NCBI GenBank assembly: GCA_041609995.1
Contig: JBFIPU010000019.1
Span: 1-32,135 of the forward strand
Direction: 5' to 3'
DNA: 32,135 nt
From: JABDOU01 sp041609995
GTDB lineage: Bacteria; Actinomycetota; Acidimicrobiia; Spongiisociales; SHLN01
The notes under the pieces: generated by a model
What the model was told of the DNA's origin: nothing
The model's input: the letters and a program-made list of their open reading frames with translations, nothing else
The model's database searches: none
In this document: piece after piece, positions 23,751-31,076 of the stretch
Numbering within the stretch: the first letter of the stretch is position 1
Layout of the letters: each line of letters starts with the position of its first letter
Program-made: the position numbers and the translations under genes

Positions 23751-24749
23751 ATGATCTATGACCGGGACCAACGCCTCCGCGACGAGGATCGATTCCTGTC
23801 GCCCTTGGCCAAACGCACTTCGGAGACCAAGGGCCGGGTCCGTCGCGAGGACCCTGATCGGCTGCGTACTGCGTTCGAACGTGACCGCGATCGCATCATC
23901 CACAACAAGGCTTTTCGCCGCCTCAAGCACAAGACGCAGGTATTCGTTTCCCCTCTCAACGACCACGTCATCACCCGCCTGACCCACACGCTGCAGGTCA
24001 CCCAAATCGGGCGGGCTATCGCCCGGGCTCTCCGTCTCAACGAAACCCTGACCGAAGCGATTTGTCTGGGTCACGACGTCGGACACTCACCGTTCGGCCA
24101 CATCGGAGAGGAAGCCTTCACGCCCTACGTGGACGGCGAGTGGCTGCACTCAGAACAGAGCGTTCGGATCTTCGAGGTACTCGAGCCGGAGAACCTCACG
24201 TGGGAGGTGATCGACGGCATCCGAACCCACTCCTGGAGGATCGATCCGCCGCCGACCACGGCCGAAGGGATGGTGTGCCGGTATGCCGACAGGATCGCGT
24301 ACCTGACCCATGACGTCGAAGACGCCCTGCGCTCAGGCGTGCTACGTAATGTCTCGGAGCTCCCTGCCTATGGCCGCAAACTCTTTGGTGAGCCGGGGAG
24401 CGACTGGATCGATGTGATGATCAACGCAGTGGTCTACCAGAGCGAGCGTGACGGGGCGCTCACCATGGAGCCGTCCGTATTCGAAGCAATGCAGATCGTG
24501 CGCGATTTCATGTTCGAGCGGGTATACCTCCGACCGGAGGCGAAAGCCCAGGCGGCCACGGCCGTCGCTGTCTTGCGCGACCTCACCGATTACTACCTCG
24601 AGCGGCCAACGGAGATTCCGGAAACGTATCGCCACGCCGGAGCGACCCACGTGCAAGCGGCCATCGACTACGTATCGGGCATGACGGATCGATTCGCACT
24701 CGAGCTCCACTCCACCCTGGAGAGGGCCGGGGAAGTGAACGCAGAGTGA
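23751..24749 (+). CDS. dgt: dGTPase-like HD-domain triphosphohydrolase
   Basis: Members hydrolyse dGTP or other dNTPs to the deoxynucleoside and triphosphate. The 332-residue product has the family N-terminus (DRDRIIHNKAFRRLKHKTQVF), the histidine of THTLQVTQIGR, the HD pair in LGHDVGHSPFGHIGEEA, and the later Asp in CRYADRIAYLTHDVEDA. It is shorter than the E. coli enzyme (about 500 residues) and is of the compact bacterial type. In many actinobacteria dgt precedes dnaG, but here a rhomboid gene follows at 15 bp. The nucleotide preference cannot be read from the sequence. Confidence 0.93.
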   Translation: MIYDRDQRLRDEDRFLSPLAKRTSETKGRVRREDPDRLRTAFERDRDRIIHNKAFRRLKHKTQVFVSPLNDHVITRLTHTLQVTQIGRAIARALRLNETLTEAICLGHDVGHSPFGHIGEEAFTPYVDGEWLHSEQSVRIFEVLEPENLTWEVIDGIRTHSWRIDPPPTTAEGMVCRYADRIAYLTHDVEDALRSGVLRNVSELPAYGRKLFGEPGSDWIDVMINAVVYQSERDGALTMEPSVFEAMQIVRDFMFERVYLRPEAKAQAATAVAVLRDLTDYYLERPTEIPETYRHAGATHVQAAIDYVSGMTDRFALELHSTLERAGEVNAE

Positions 24750-24764
24750 AGGCGTTGTAGCGAC

Positions 24765-25574
24765 ATGGAGACGCAACGTGTGGTGTGCTACCGACATCCC
24801 GGCGTCGAGACACGTCTGAGTTGCTCGGAGTGTGAGAAGCCGATCTGTTCTGATTGTGCGATCCAGGGGCCCGTCGGACAGAAGTGCCCCGATTGTGCCC
24901 GCCAGGTCGGCCGCGGCCGGGTGGTCAACGCTCGCCCGGCCCGTCGAGGCGGCCTCTCGGCGTTGCCGGGCGTCACCCGATCATTGCTCCTCGTCAACAT
25001 CGGGGTCTTCGTCGCCGGTCTCCTTCCCGGCCTCGAGTCGGCGATCTTCGAGAACGGCGCATTGTTCTCCGCCCGCACGCTGGCTGGGGAGAGCTACCGG
25101 CTCTTCACGTCCGCATTCATGCACGGCAGCCCGATGCACATCCTGTTCAACATGTACGCCTTGTACATCCTGGGACCCGGCCTGGAACGGCGGGTCGGAG
25201 CGGCTCCGTTTGCCAGCCTGTATGTTGGCAGCGCCCTGGCCGGAGGAACACTCTTTGCCCTCATGAACGGGGGCGTCGCCGTGGGGGCATCGGGGGCGAT
25301 CTTCGGGCTGTTCGGCGCCTACCTGGTGATGGCGTATGAGCGCCGGGACACACCGCTGGGTAACGCCCAGCTCCGAAGCATCGTCGCGATTCTCGCCATC
25401 AACGCGGTGTTCGGCTTCATCGCCCCCAACGTGGCCTGGGAAGGCCACCTGGGTGGGTTCATCGCCGGTGTCATCATCGCCGGTGCCTGGGCCCGGTTGG
25501 AGCAGGCGCCCAGAGAGATGGTCTTGACCGGGGTGGTGGTCTCGATCGCCGCCGTCATCGGAGTGATGGTCTGA
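24765..25574 (+). CDS. Rhomboid-family intramembrane serine protease with N-terminal zinc-binding domain
   Basis: The product has 269 residues. The N-terminal 42 or so form a B-box-like zinc head (CYRHP, CSECEKPICSDC, KCPDC), the arrangement common in actinobacterial rhomboids. About six membrane helices follow, with the catalytic Ser in GASGAIFGLFGAY, the catalytic His in WEGHLGGFIAGV, the loop HGSPMHILFNMYALYILG containing the HxxxN pair, and the Arg of LERRVG. All catalytic positions are intact, so it should cut substrates within the membrane. It lies 15 bp behind the dgt-like gene and is probably co-transcribed; a GGCGTTGTAG sequence lies 4 bp upstream. Confidence 0.94.
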   Translation: METQRVVCYRHPGVETRLSCSECEKPICSDCAIQGPVGQKCPDCARQVGRGRVVNARPARRGGLSALPGVTRSLLLVNIGVFVAGLLPGLESAIFENGALFSARTLAGESYRLFTSAFMHGSPMHILFNMYALYILGPGLERRVGAAPFASLYVGSALAGGTLFALMNGGVAVGASGAIFGLFGAYLVMAYERRDTPLGNAQLRSIVAILAINAVFGFIAPNVAWEGHLGGFIAGVIIAGAWARLEQAPREMVLTGVVVSIAAVIGVMV

Positions 25575-25600
25575 CGGCCGTCCGGGCCACCGTGGCAGAG

Positions 25601-25930
25601 CTAGGAACCTGAATAGAGCCCTTCGACCCGGGCGGCCCACACGAAGTCGCCCCGCTGTAGGCCGCCGATCGAGTGGGTCCAGATCTCGATGTCGACCTTG
25701 CCCCATGTGAACGTGATCAAGGGGTGGTGGTCGACCTCTTCTGCCAACGATCCGACCTTGTTCACGAACTCGAGGGCCTTCGCGAAGTCCGGAAACTCAA
25801 ACGTGCGGCTCAGGCGCCCATCTGCGGTCGACCAGCCTGCTTCGAGCCGGACCGCCAGCTCGGCAGCCTCCGTGGCCGAGAGCGGCTCCCCGCTGTGGCG
25901 GATTTCGATCGGTTCATCGGCCAGGGACAT
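25601..25930 (-). CDS. Pterin-4a-carbinolamine dehydratase
   Basis: The enzyme dehydrates 4a-hydroxytetrahydropterin, recycling the cofactor of aromatic amino-acid hydroxylases; the family also has roles in molybdopterin or pterin metabolism. The 109 residues carry the signature LAEEVDHHPLITFTWGKVDIEIWTH with the active-site His pair. The N-terminal part, including LSRTFEFPDFAKALEFVNKVG, is the usual first half. No hydroxylase is adjacent. The start at ATG 25930, 6 nt behind CATACT, is preferred to an upstream in-frame codon at 25975. Confidence 0.93.
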   Translation of the reverse strand: MSLADEPIEIRHSGEPLSATEAAELAVRLEAGWSTADGRLSRTFEFPDFAKALEFVNKVGSLAEEVDHHPLITFTWGKVDIEIWTHSIGGLQRGDFVWAARVEGLYSGS

Positions 25931-25936
25931 GGGTTC

Positions 25937-25942
25937 AGTATG
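25937..25942 (-). promoter_or_regulatory. -10 box of pterin dehydratase gene (leaderless)
   Basis: CATACT on the minus strand ends 6 nt before the ATG at 25930, and no ribosome-binding site is present. Confidence 0.4.
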
Positions 25943-26039
25943 GCCGATGGAAGGCGGGTGTGCCGCTTCGAGCATTGAGAACGGAGTTCAGGAGAATCCC
26001 GCAGGTAGCGCCGGACAGGTCGGGCGGCGCCACGGTGGA

Positions 26040-26225
26040 TCAGTCGTCGGCGACCACACCCCTGACGCGGGGGAACCGCGCCGGCGTGTGACGGAAGCAA
26101 TATTCCGAACGGTTGTAGCGGGAGATCCTTGTGTCACAATCCGTCTTCTCGCATACCCGTCCCTCGCTGTACGTGCGGGGTTTTCTGGCATTACCGCGAG
26201 GCCAGCGTGCCTGGGTCACCGTCAT
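26040..26225 (-). CDS. Small Cys/His protein, putative zinc ribbon
   Basis: The product has 61 residues: a basic N-terminus (RWPRGNARKPRTY), then C-x4-C-x11-C-x2-H in VCEKTDCDTRISRYNRSEYCFRH and a basic tail. The 'C-T-x-(I/L)-S-x-Y-N-x-C' core recalls short zinc-binding motifs I know from many actinobacterial regulators and HNH proteins, but I cannot name a family. It may bind nucleic acid. The start is set by an excellent ribosome-binding site, AAGGAGG, 4 nt before the ATG at 26225, in contrast to the leaderless neighbours. A possible -10 sequence (GAATACT) lies about 20 nt upstream. Confidence 0.72.
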   Translation of the reverse strand: MTVTQARWPRGNARKPRTYSEGRVCEKTDCDTRISRYNRSEYCFRHTPARFPRVRGVVADD

Positions 26226-26229
26226 CGCA

Positions 26230-26236
26230 CCTCCTT
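26230..26236 (-). promoter_or_regulatory. Strong ribosome-binding site of the 61-aa gene
   Basis: AAGGAGG on the minus strand, 4 nt before the ATG at 26225, is a perfect anti-16S match. It decides the start and shows that this organism uses leadered messages as well. Confidence 0.75.
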
Positions 26237-26316
26237 CACAGCAAGTATTCGGAACGGCCCGGAGATTGGATGAACAGACCGGCTGGTAGCGTCTCCAGTG
26301 CCCGAATGTGGCTCGT

Positions 26317-26321
26317 GGAGG
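26317..26321 (+). promoter_or_regulatory. Ribosome-binding site of the beta-hydroxyacid dehydrogenase gene
   Basis: GGAGG ends 6 nt before the GTG at 26328 and fixes this start instead of the ATG at 26298. A TAGCGT hexamer at 26287-26292 could be the -10 box, which would give a leader of roughly 28 nt. Confidence 0.6.
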
Positions 26322-26327
26322 TGTGCT

Positions 26328-27284
26328 GTGATCATCGGATTCATCGGACTGGGCAACGCCGGCGGGAAATTGGCAGGCAGCCTGCAGCGCAATGGGTATC
26401 CCTTGATCGTCCGCGACCTCGACACCGAAGCTGCTCGTCCGTTCCTCGACGGGGGGGCCGGGTGGGCCGATTCGCCCAAGGAGCTGGCCGAACGGTCTGA
26501 CGTGGTCATCACCTGTCTGCCTTCGCCGGCTGCGGTGAGACAGGTGATGGAAGGCGACGAGGGGGTTCTGCCCGGGATGGGGCCGGGCAAGACCTGGCTG
26601 GAGATGAGCACCACCGACGAGTCCGAGGTGCGAAGGATCGGAGCGCTGGTGTCCGCCACCGGAGCCGACCCGGTGGATTGCCCCGTTTCGGGGGGGTGCC
26701 ACCGGGCGGCAACGGGCAACATCTCCATCTTCGCCGGTTGCGAACGGGAGGTGTTCGACCGAGTGCTTCCGATCCTCACCACCATGGGGCGTCGCATACT
26801 CCACGTAGGAGAGCTGGGGGCCGCCTCCGTCCTCAAAGTCGTCACCAACTATCTGGCCTCGGTCCACCTCGTGGCGCTGGGCGAGGCATTTGTGACCGCC
26901 AAGAAGGCCGGCATGGATCTCAACACCACTTACGAGGCCATCCGCATCAGCTCCGGCAACTCGTTTGTCCACGAGACCGAATCGCAAGTGATCCTCAACG
27001 GGAGCTACAACATCAACTTCACCATGGACCTGGTGGTGAAAGACATGAGCCTGTTCCAGGCGATAGCCGACCGGAACGGGGTGCCGCTGCAACTCTCGCC
27101 GCTCGTGTTGGACATCTTCCGGCGGGGGGAAGACGAGCTCGGATCGAGGTTCTGGTCTTCGGGCATCGTCAAGCTCCTCGAGGACTCGTGCTCGACGGAA
27201 CTGCGGGCACCCGGGTTCCCCGCTGAGCTGGTCGACACCGAACCGGAGGAACCCGGTTACGAGGTGGTTCCCGTCGTCTCCTGA
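26328..27284 (+). CDS. NAD(P)-dependent beta-hydroxyacid dehydrogenase (3-hydroxyisobutyrate dehydrogenase-like)
   Basis: The product of 318 residues has an N-terminal Rossmann motif GFIGLGNAGGKLAG, the substrate-binding DCPVSGGCHRAATGN block and the catalytic lysine K170 in VLKVVTNYLAS, followed by an all-helical C-terminal domain. It belongs to the family of 3-hydroxyisobutyrate, tartronate-semialdehyde and related reductases, acting on small beta-hydroxyacids. The C-terminal 30 residues (LRAPGFPAELVDTEPEEPGYEVV) go beyond the normal end. It lies alone, divergent from the 61-aa gene. The substrate is not determined. Confidence 0.9.
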   Translation: MIIGFIGLGNAGGKLAGSLQRNGYPLIVRDLDTEAARPFLDGGAGWADSPKELAERSDVVITCLPSPAAVRQVMEGDEGVLPGMGPGKTWLEMSTTDESEVRRIGALVSATGADPVDCPVSGGCHRAATGNISIFAGCEREVFDRVLPILTTMGRRILHVGELGAASVLKVVTNYLASVHLVALGEAFVTAKKAGMDLNTTYEAIRISSGNSFVHETESQVILNGSYNINFTMDLVVKDMSLFQAIADRNGVPLQLSPLVLDIFRRGEDELGSRFWSSGIVKLLEDSCSTELRAPGFPAELVDTEPEEPGYEVVPVVS

Positions 27285-27407
27285 GCGCTCAGACCATGGC
27301 GGCGAGCCGGGGGCCGCACCAGGTGTGACCTCCTGAGGCCGCCAGACAACCGATCGCGGCGTTGTAGTAGCGTCTCCTCATCCATCCCGCACCTCGGTTC
27401 CGAATAG

Positions 27408-27959
27408 ATGAACGACAGCACCATTACAGATGCCGATTTGGCTCAACGCACACGAACCGGTGACAGCGCCGCTTTCCGGGAGATCTACGAACGACACTCC
27501 GGCAGCGTGCTGGCACTGGCCAGGCGTGTTTTGCGCAATCGACAGTTGGCCGAGGAAGTGACCCAGGAAGTGTTCATCCAATTGTGGGACAACCCGCAGC
27601 GTTTCGATCCCACCAGGGGAACGCTGCGCACGTTTCTTCTGACCATGGCGCACGGGCGTAGCGTGGACATCGTGCGCTCCGAGACATCCCGTCGGGGCCG
27701 GGAAGAGCGCGACTCCCTGCTGGCACCTGGGTCGGCGGCCGGCGTGGAAGAACAAGTCGTCCGCACAACCGAAGACGAAGCGGTGCGGATTGCTCTCACC
27801 GGATTGCCAGACGAGCAGCGGAGGGCGATCGAGCTGGCCTACTTCGGTGGCCGGACCTACCGGCAAGTGGCCGACGAGCTCGGACAGCCGGAAGGCACGG
27901 TCAAGAGCCGTATACGGATAGGAATGGCCTCCTTGGCAGAGTCGCTGCGAGATTCATGA
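27408..27959 (+). CDS. ECF-type RNA polymerase sigma factor (SigK-like)
   Basis: The product has 183 residues: sigma region 2 at about 22-90 (FREIYERHSGSVLALARRVL, EEVTQEVFIQLW, GTLRTFLLTMAHGRSVD) and sigma region 4 at about 125-178 (LPDEQRRAIELAYFGGRTYRQVADELGQPEGTVKSRIR). Together with an RskA-type anti-sigma gene overlapping by ATGA (27956-27959), it fits the SigK/SigL group that responds to envelope or redox signals. The ATG at 27408 has no ribosome-binding site. A TAGCGT box at 27368-27373 could give a leader of about 28 nt. GGCGTTGTAG just upstream also occurs before the protease at 19983 and the rhomboid. Confidence 0.92.
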   Translation: MNDSTITDADLAQRTRTGDSAAFREIYERHSGSVLALARRVLRNRQLAEEVTQEVFIQLWDNPQRFDPTRGTLRTFLLTMAHGRSVDIVRSETSRRGREERDSLLAPGSAAGVEEQVVRTTEDEAVRIALTGLPDEQRRAIELAYFGGRTYRQVADELGQPEGTVKSRIRIGMASLAESLRDS

Positions 27960-28675
27960 TGGGCGAGTACACACGAGAAGAACTAGACGGATTGCTGGCA
28001 CTGTACGCCATGGACGCGCTGCCTGACGATGAGGCGCGGGCGGTCGAGGCGGAGCTGGCCAGGCGCCCCGAGTTGTGGGATGTGGTGGACGAACACCGGG
28101 CGACGTTGGGGGAGCTGACCGAACCCGGCCCTTCCGCGCCCGAGCACGTGTGGCAAGCGATCAGCGCCACCATTGGGCTCGAACCGGCCGGCGGGCCCGA
28201 CACGGTGGCCGAGAACGTGGTCCCTCTCCGTCCTGCCCAGCGTCAGAGCCGATGGATTTGGACGGCGGCCGTCGCAGCTTCGGTCGTGGCGATTGCTGCG
28301 TTCGGGCTCGGCCGGGCCAGCGTCGGTACCACCGATCCTCTCTTGGCGATGGCCGAGCAGGTGTCGGACGCACCCGGCACCGTCCAAGCCGAGCTGACAG
28401 CCGACGGCATCGCCGCCAAGATCGTGCTGGCAGAAAACGGCGCCGGTTATCTCATGGAGCACAACCTGCCGGCGCTCGACAGATCCCGCACCTACCAACT
28501 CTGGGCCGTGACCGCAGGCGGCGTCACCTCGGCAGGAGTGCTCGGCTCCGACCCCGGGCTCGTGGCTTTCCACACTGCCCGGGCGGACGAGGTTCAGGCG
28601 CTGGTGATCACCGAGGAGAATGCGGGAGGCGTCGTGACCTCCGAAGGCACCGTGATCGCCGCCTGGGGGGTCTAG
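27956..28675 (+). CDS. RskA-type membrane anti-sigma factor
   Basis: The product of 239 residues has an N-terminal cytoplasmic sigma-binding domain (YTREELDGLLALYAMDALPDDEARAVEAEL), one membrane segment (WIWTAAVAASVVAIAAFGLG, about 99-118) and an extracytoplasmic RskA domain (about 130-239) ending with TYQLWAVTAGGVTSAGVLGSD and a conserved short C-terminus. It should hold the ECF factor at the membrane until proteolysis on the outside and within the membrane releases it; the nearby rhomboid and secreted proteases are not the usual site-1/site-2 enzymes. The zinc motif HxxxCxxC of ZAS-type anti-sigmas is absent, as usual for RskA. Its stop shares CTAG with the convergent protease gene. Confidence 0.9.
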   Translation: MMGEYTREELDGLLALYAMDALPDDEARAVEAELARRPELWDVVDEHRATLGELTEPGPSAPEHVWQAISATIGLEPAGGPDTVAENVVPLRPAQRQSRWIWTAAVAASVVAIAAFGLGRASVGTTDPLLAMAEQVSDAPGTVQAELTADGIAAKIVLAENGAGYLMEHNLPALDRSRTYQLWAVTAGGVTSAGVLGSDPGLVAFHTARADEVQALVITEENAGGVVTSEGTVIAAWGV

Positions 28676-30909
28676 TAGCCGACCGAGATGGGGTTGTGCC
28701 AGGACTTGCCGATCCGGATGGCCTGGCCGGCGAGAGCGTCGCCCACCACATTCGACAGATAGAACGTCGTGTCCGATGGGCGAAAGATGCCGAAACTCGA
28801 TAGACCGTCGTCGTCCCAATCGCCGACCACGAAGCGGTCGCCGGGCTCGCCGTAGAACGTCTCGAAGTCGGCAAAGCCCGACAGGTTGGTGTTCTTGATG
28901 TACACGAAGCCGTTGGCCGGTCGGTAAAGGCCGACGGTGTCGATCCCATCGCCGTCCCAGTCGCCGGCGAACGGGAGATCAGCCGGGTCTCCAAAGAAGA
29001 ACTCCTCGTCGGCGAAACCCTGCGTGTTGGAGTTGCGTAGGAAGAACTTCCCGAGCGACGGGCGGAAGACGCCGATGGTGTCGATGCCGTCGCCGTTCCA
29101 GTCACCGCAAACGGGCAGGTCTTCTGGAATTCCGAAGAAGATCGAGATGTCGGCCACGCCGAAATCGTTGGAGTTCCTCAGGTAGAGAAAGCCGGTTTCG
29201 GGTCGGTAGAGCCCTGGGGTGCGCACCCCGTCACCGTCCCAGTCGCACACGATGGGGAGGTCGCCGGGATCACCGAAGTAGAACGACTCTGTCCTGCCGC
29301 CGGCCGACGTCAACGTCCACAGGCCGTTGCGCGGGTTGTGGGTCCCGATCCAATCCTGGTCCACCGGCGGCACCCCGCCCCCGAGCCGGCCGAAGCCGAA
29401 GGTCGTGTTCTTCGGTTCTCCCAGTGGCAACGGGGTGGCGGCCTCGGCCAGGTCGATCTTCATCTGCCGGGGGGTGGTGCCCGGGAACGCCGAGAGGCGC
29501 AGCGCCGCAATGCCCGTCACATGAGGCGTGGCCGCCGAGGTGCCGACGAACTCGGCGTTGGCCACCGTCTGGACCGACGAAGGGGCCACGAAGTCAGGCT
29601 TGATCCGGCCATCGACGGTCGGCCCCTGGGCAGAGAACACGTCGAGGGTGTCGGGGTCGTCCCACGAGAAGGAGCCGACGGTGATCACCCGCTCCACCTC
29701 GGCCGGCACGATGATGCTCGACGCCGCCACCTGGTGCGTGAGGTTGAACGCGAACCCGGCGAACACGTCGATCCGGGTCTGGGTGGGGGGCCCCGCATAT
29801 TGGAAGATGGCATACCCGACGGGAGCATCGGATCCGAAGTCGTTCTCCCAGATGATGGCCTCGATCAGAGGATCTCCGGGGTCGTTCTGGCGGCCGCTCG
29901 AACAGACGAGTTCCCGGGCAATGGATGTTCGCAGGTCATAAAGGCAGATGTCCAGGTCCACGTTGGGATCGGTCCAGCTGAGGAACAGCTCGACCTCGCT
30001 CCCGGCGAGTGAAACGAAGCGGTTGATCTCATCACCCCCCGGAAAAGAATGCAGCCCCCCACCGTCCTTGTACGACCCGCCGTAGTGCTCGGTGGCACCG
30101 TTCCCGGCCGCATTGATCCACATGACCCCGGCGTCGATGGTCTCGTCCACGACCTGCGCGCGCCGGGAGGTCCCGTCGAACGGGCCGGTGTTCCAGCCGG
30201 CCGACATGCTGATGATGTCCACCCCCTGGCCGACCAGATAGTCGACCGCCGCCTCGAACCGCGGCGTGTCGAAGTTGGCGAGCCACAGTTCGGCTTCGGG
30301 GGCGATGTCGTGGATGATTTCGGCCACGGCCACCCCGTGTGAATCGCCATCGGCATCGAGACCGCGGGGATGGAACGTGCGCACCTTCACCGAGTCGGGC
30401 AACTCGGTACCAAGCAGGTTCTGGTAGCCCGAAAATCCTGTGTCCAGAACTCCGATCTTGACGCCGGCACCGGTATAGCCGGATCCCAGCCACTCCTCCT
30501 CGTTCAACAACGCCAAGCCCTCAGACTGGACCTCCTGAGGTACCGGGGACGGCACGTAGCGCACCGAGGTCGCCAATCCCGAGTCGAGCATCGCCCGCAA
30601 CTCCTCCGGGGTGGCGTACACAATCGAGGAACCGTCCTCCGAGGCCCGGATGGAGTTGGGCCCGAATCCGGGAGTGGCGGACACCGGTGCTCCCGTCACC
30701 ACCTCCGCCGCGATCACGCGGCCAGGCGGTTGGGCGCCCAGAAGGTCGCCCGGTCGGGCGGCGGCGGGTGGACTGCGGTCCGGTACCTTCAGTGGACCAT
30801 CCGCCCGGGCTCCTTCGGGGGAGAACAGCATCACGAATCCGACCAGGAGCAGGCCGGTGAGCAGCAGGAAGAGGCGTGAAAGCTGCCTGGCAGTGTGGAC
30901 GGTTGTCAT
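28672..30909 (-). CDS. Secreted subtilisin-like serine protease with C-terminal GDWDGDG repeats
   Basis: The product has 745 residues. A signal peptide (basic start, then LFLLLTGLLLVGFVMLF, cleaved after about residue 36) leads into a propeptide and an S8 domain with all three catalytic residues: D156 (GVLDTGFSG), H191 (GDSHGVAVAEII) and S458 (VGTSAATPHVTGIAAL). The oxyanion Asn is in INAAGNGATEHY. From about residue 540 to the end run four repeats of about 48 residues with FYFGDPGDLPIVCDWDGDG, GLYRPETGFLYLRNSN and variants. These are the same kind as in the protein at 19983 and probably bind calcium. The ATG at 30909 is preferred to a TTG at 30966 because it leads directly into the signal peptide. 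Confidence 0.93.
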   Translation of the reverse strand: MTTVHTARQLSRLFLLLTGLLLVGFVMLFSPEGARADGPLKVPDRSPPAAARPGDLLGAQPPGRVIAAEVVTGAPVSATPGFGPNSIRASEDGSSIVYATPEELRAMLDSGLATSVRYVPSPVPQEVQSEGLALLNEEEWLGSGYTGAGVKIGVLDTGFSGYQNLLGTELPDSVKVRTFHPRGLDADGDSHGVAVAEIIHDIAPEAELWLANFDTPRFEAAVDYLVGQGVDIISMSAGWNTGPFDGTSRRAQVVDETIDAGVMWINAAGNGATEHYGGSYKDGGGLHSFPGGDEINRFVSLAGSEVELFLSWTDPNVDLDICLYDLRTSIARELVCSSGRQNDPGDPLIEAIIWENDFGSDAPVGYAIFQYAGPPTQTRIDVFAGFAFNLTHQVAASSIIVPAEVERVITVGSFSWDDPDTLDVFSAQGPTVDGRIKPDFVAPSSVQTVANAEFVGTSAATPHVTGIAALRLSAFPGTTPRQMKIDLAEAATPLPLGEPKNTTFGFGRLGGGVPPVDQDWIGTHNPRNGLWTLTSAGGRTESFYFGDPGDLPIVCDWDGDGVRTPGLYRPETGFLYLRNSNDFGVADISIFFGIPEDLPVCGDWNGDGIDTIGVFRPSLGKFFLRNSNTQGFADEEFFFGDPADLPFAGDWDGDGIDTVGLYRPANGFVYIKNTNLSGFADFETFYGEPGDRFVVGDWDDDGLSSFGIFRPSDTTFYLSNVVGDALAGQAIRIGKSWHNPISVGY

Positions 30910-30965
30910 GAGGGCCTCGGCCTCGGGGACCGACTGGAGAATTCGGCCCTTGATCGCGTGCAACA

Positions 30966-30995
30966 ATGCGCCCGGGAGGGCGCATGCCTACGTTA
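30966..30995 (-). promoter_or_regulatory. Promoter box and 5' hairpin of the protease gene
   Basis: On the minus strand TAACGT (30995-30990) is followed at 4 nt by the perfect hairpin ATGCGCCC-TCCC-GGGCGCAT (30985-30966). If TAACGT is the -10 box, the message would begin almost exactly at the hairpin, leaving a leader of about 75 nt before the ATG at 30909. A stable 5' stem could protect the message or hide an alternative start. Confidence 0.4.
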
Positions 30996-31076
30996 CACAC
31001 GATGCTTCTCTAGGCGCCGTCGATCGAGAAAAGAGGTGCATCGGACGTCGGCGGAAACTTGCGCGGTCCCCGAGGG

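Noticed and set aside
27382..27405. CCATCC and CCGAAT before the ECF sigma gene, resembling the promoter I recall for M. tuberculosis SigK
   Set aside because: The two hexamers are only 12 nt apart instead of about 16-17, and transcription would then start inside the coding sequence; likely coincidence.
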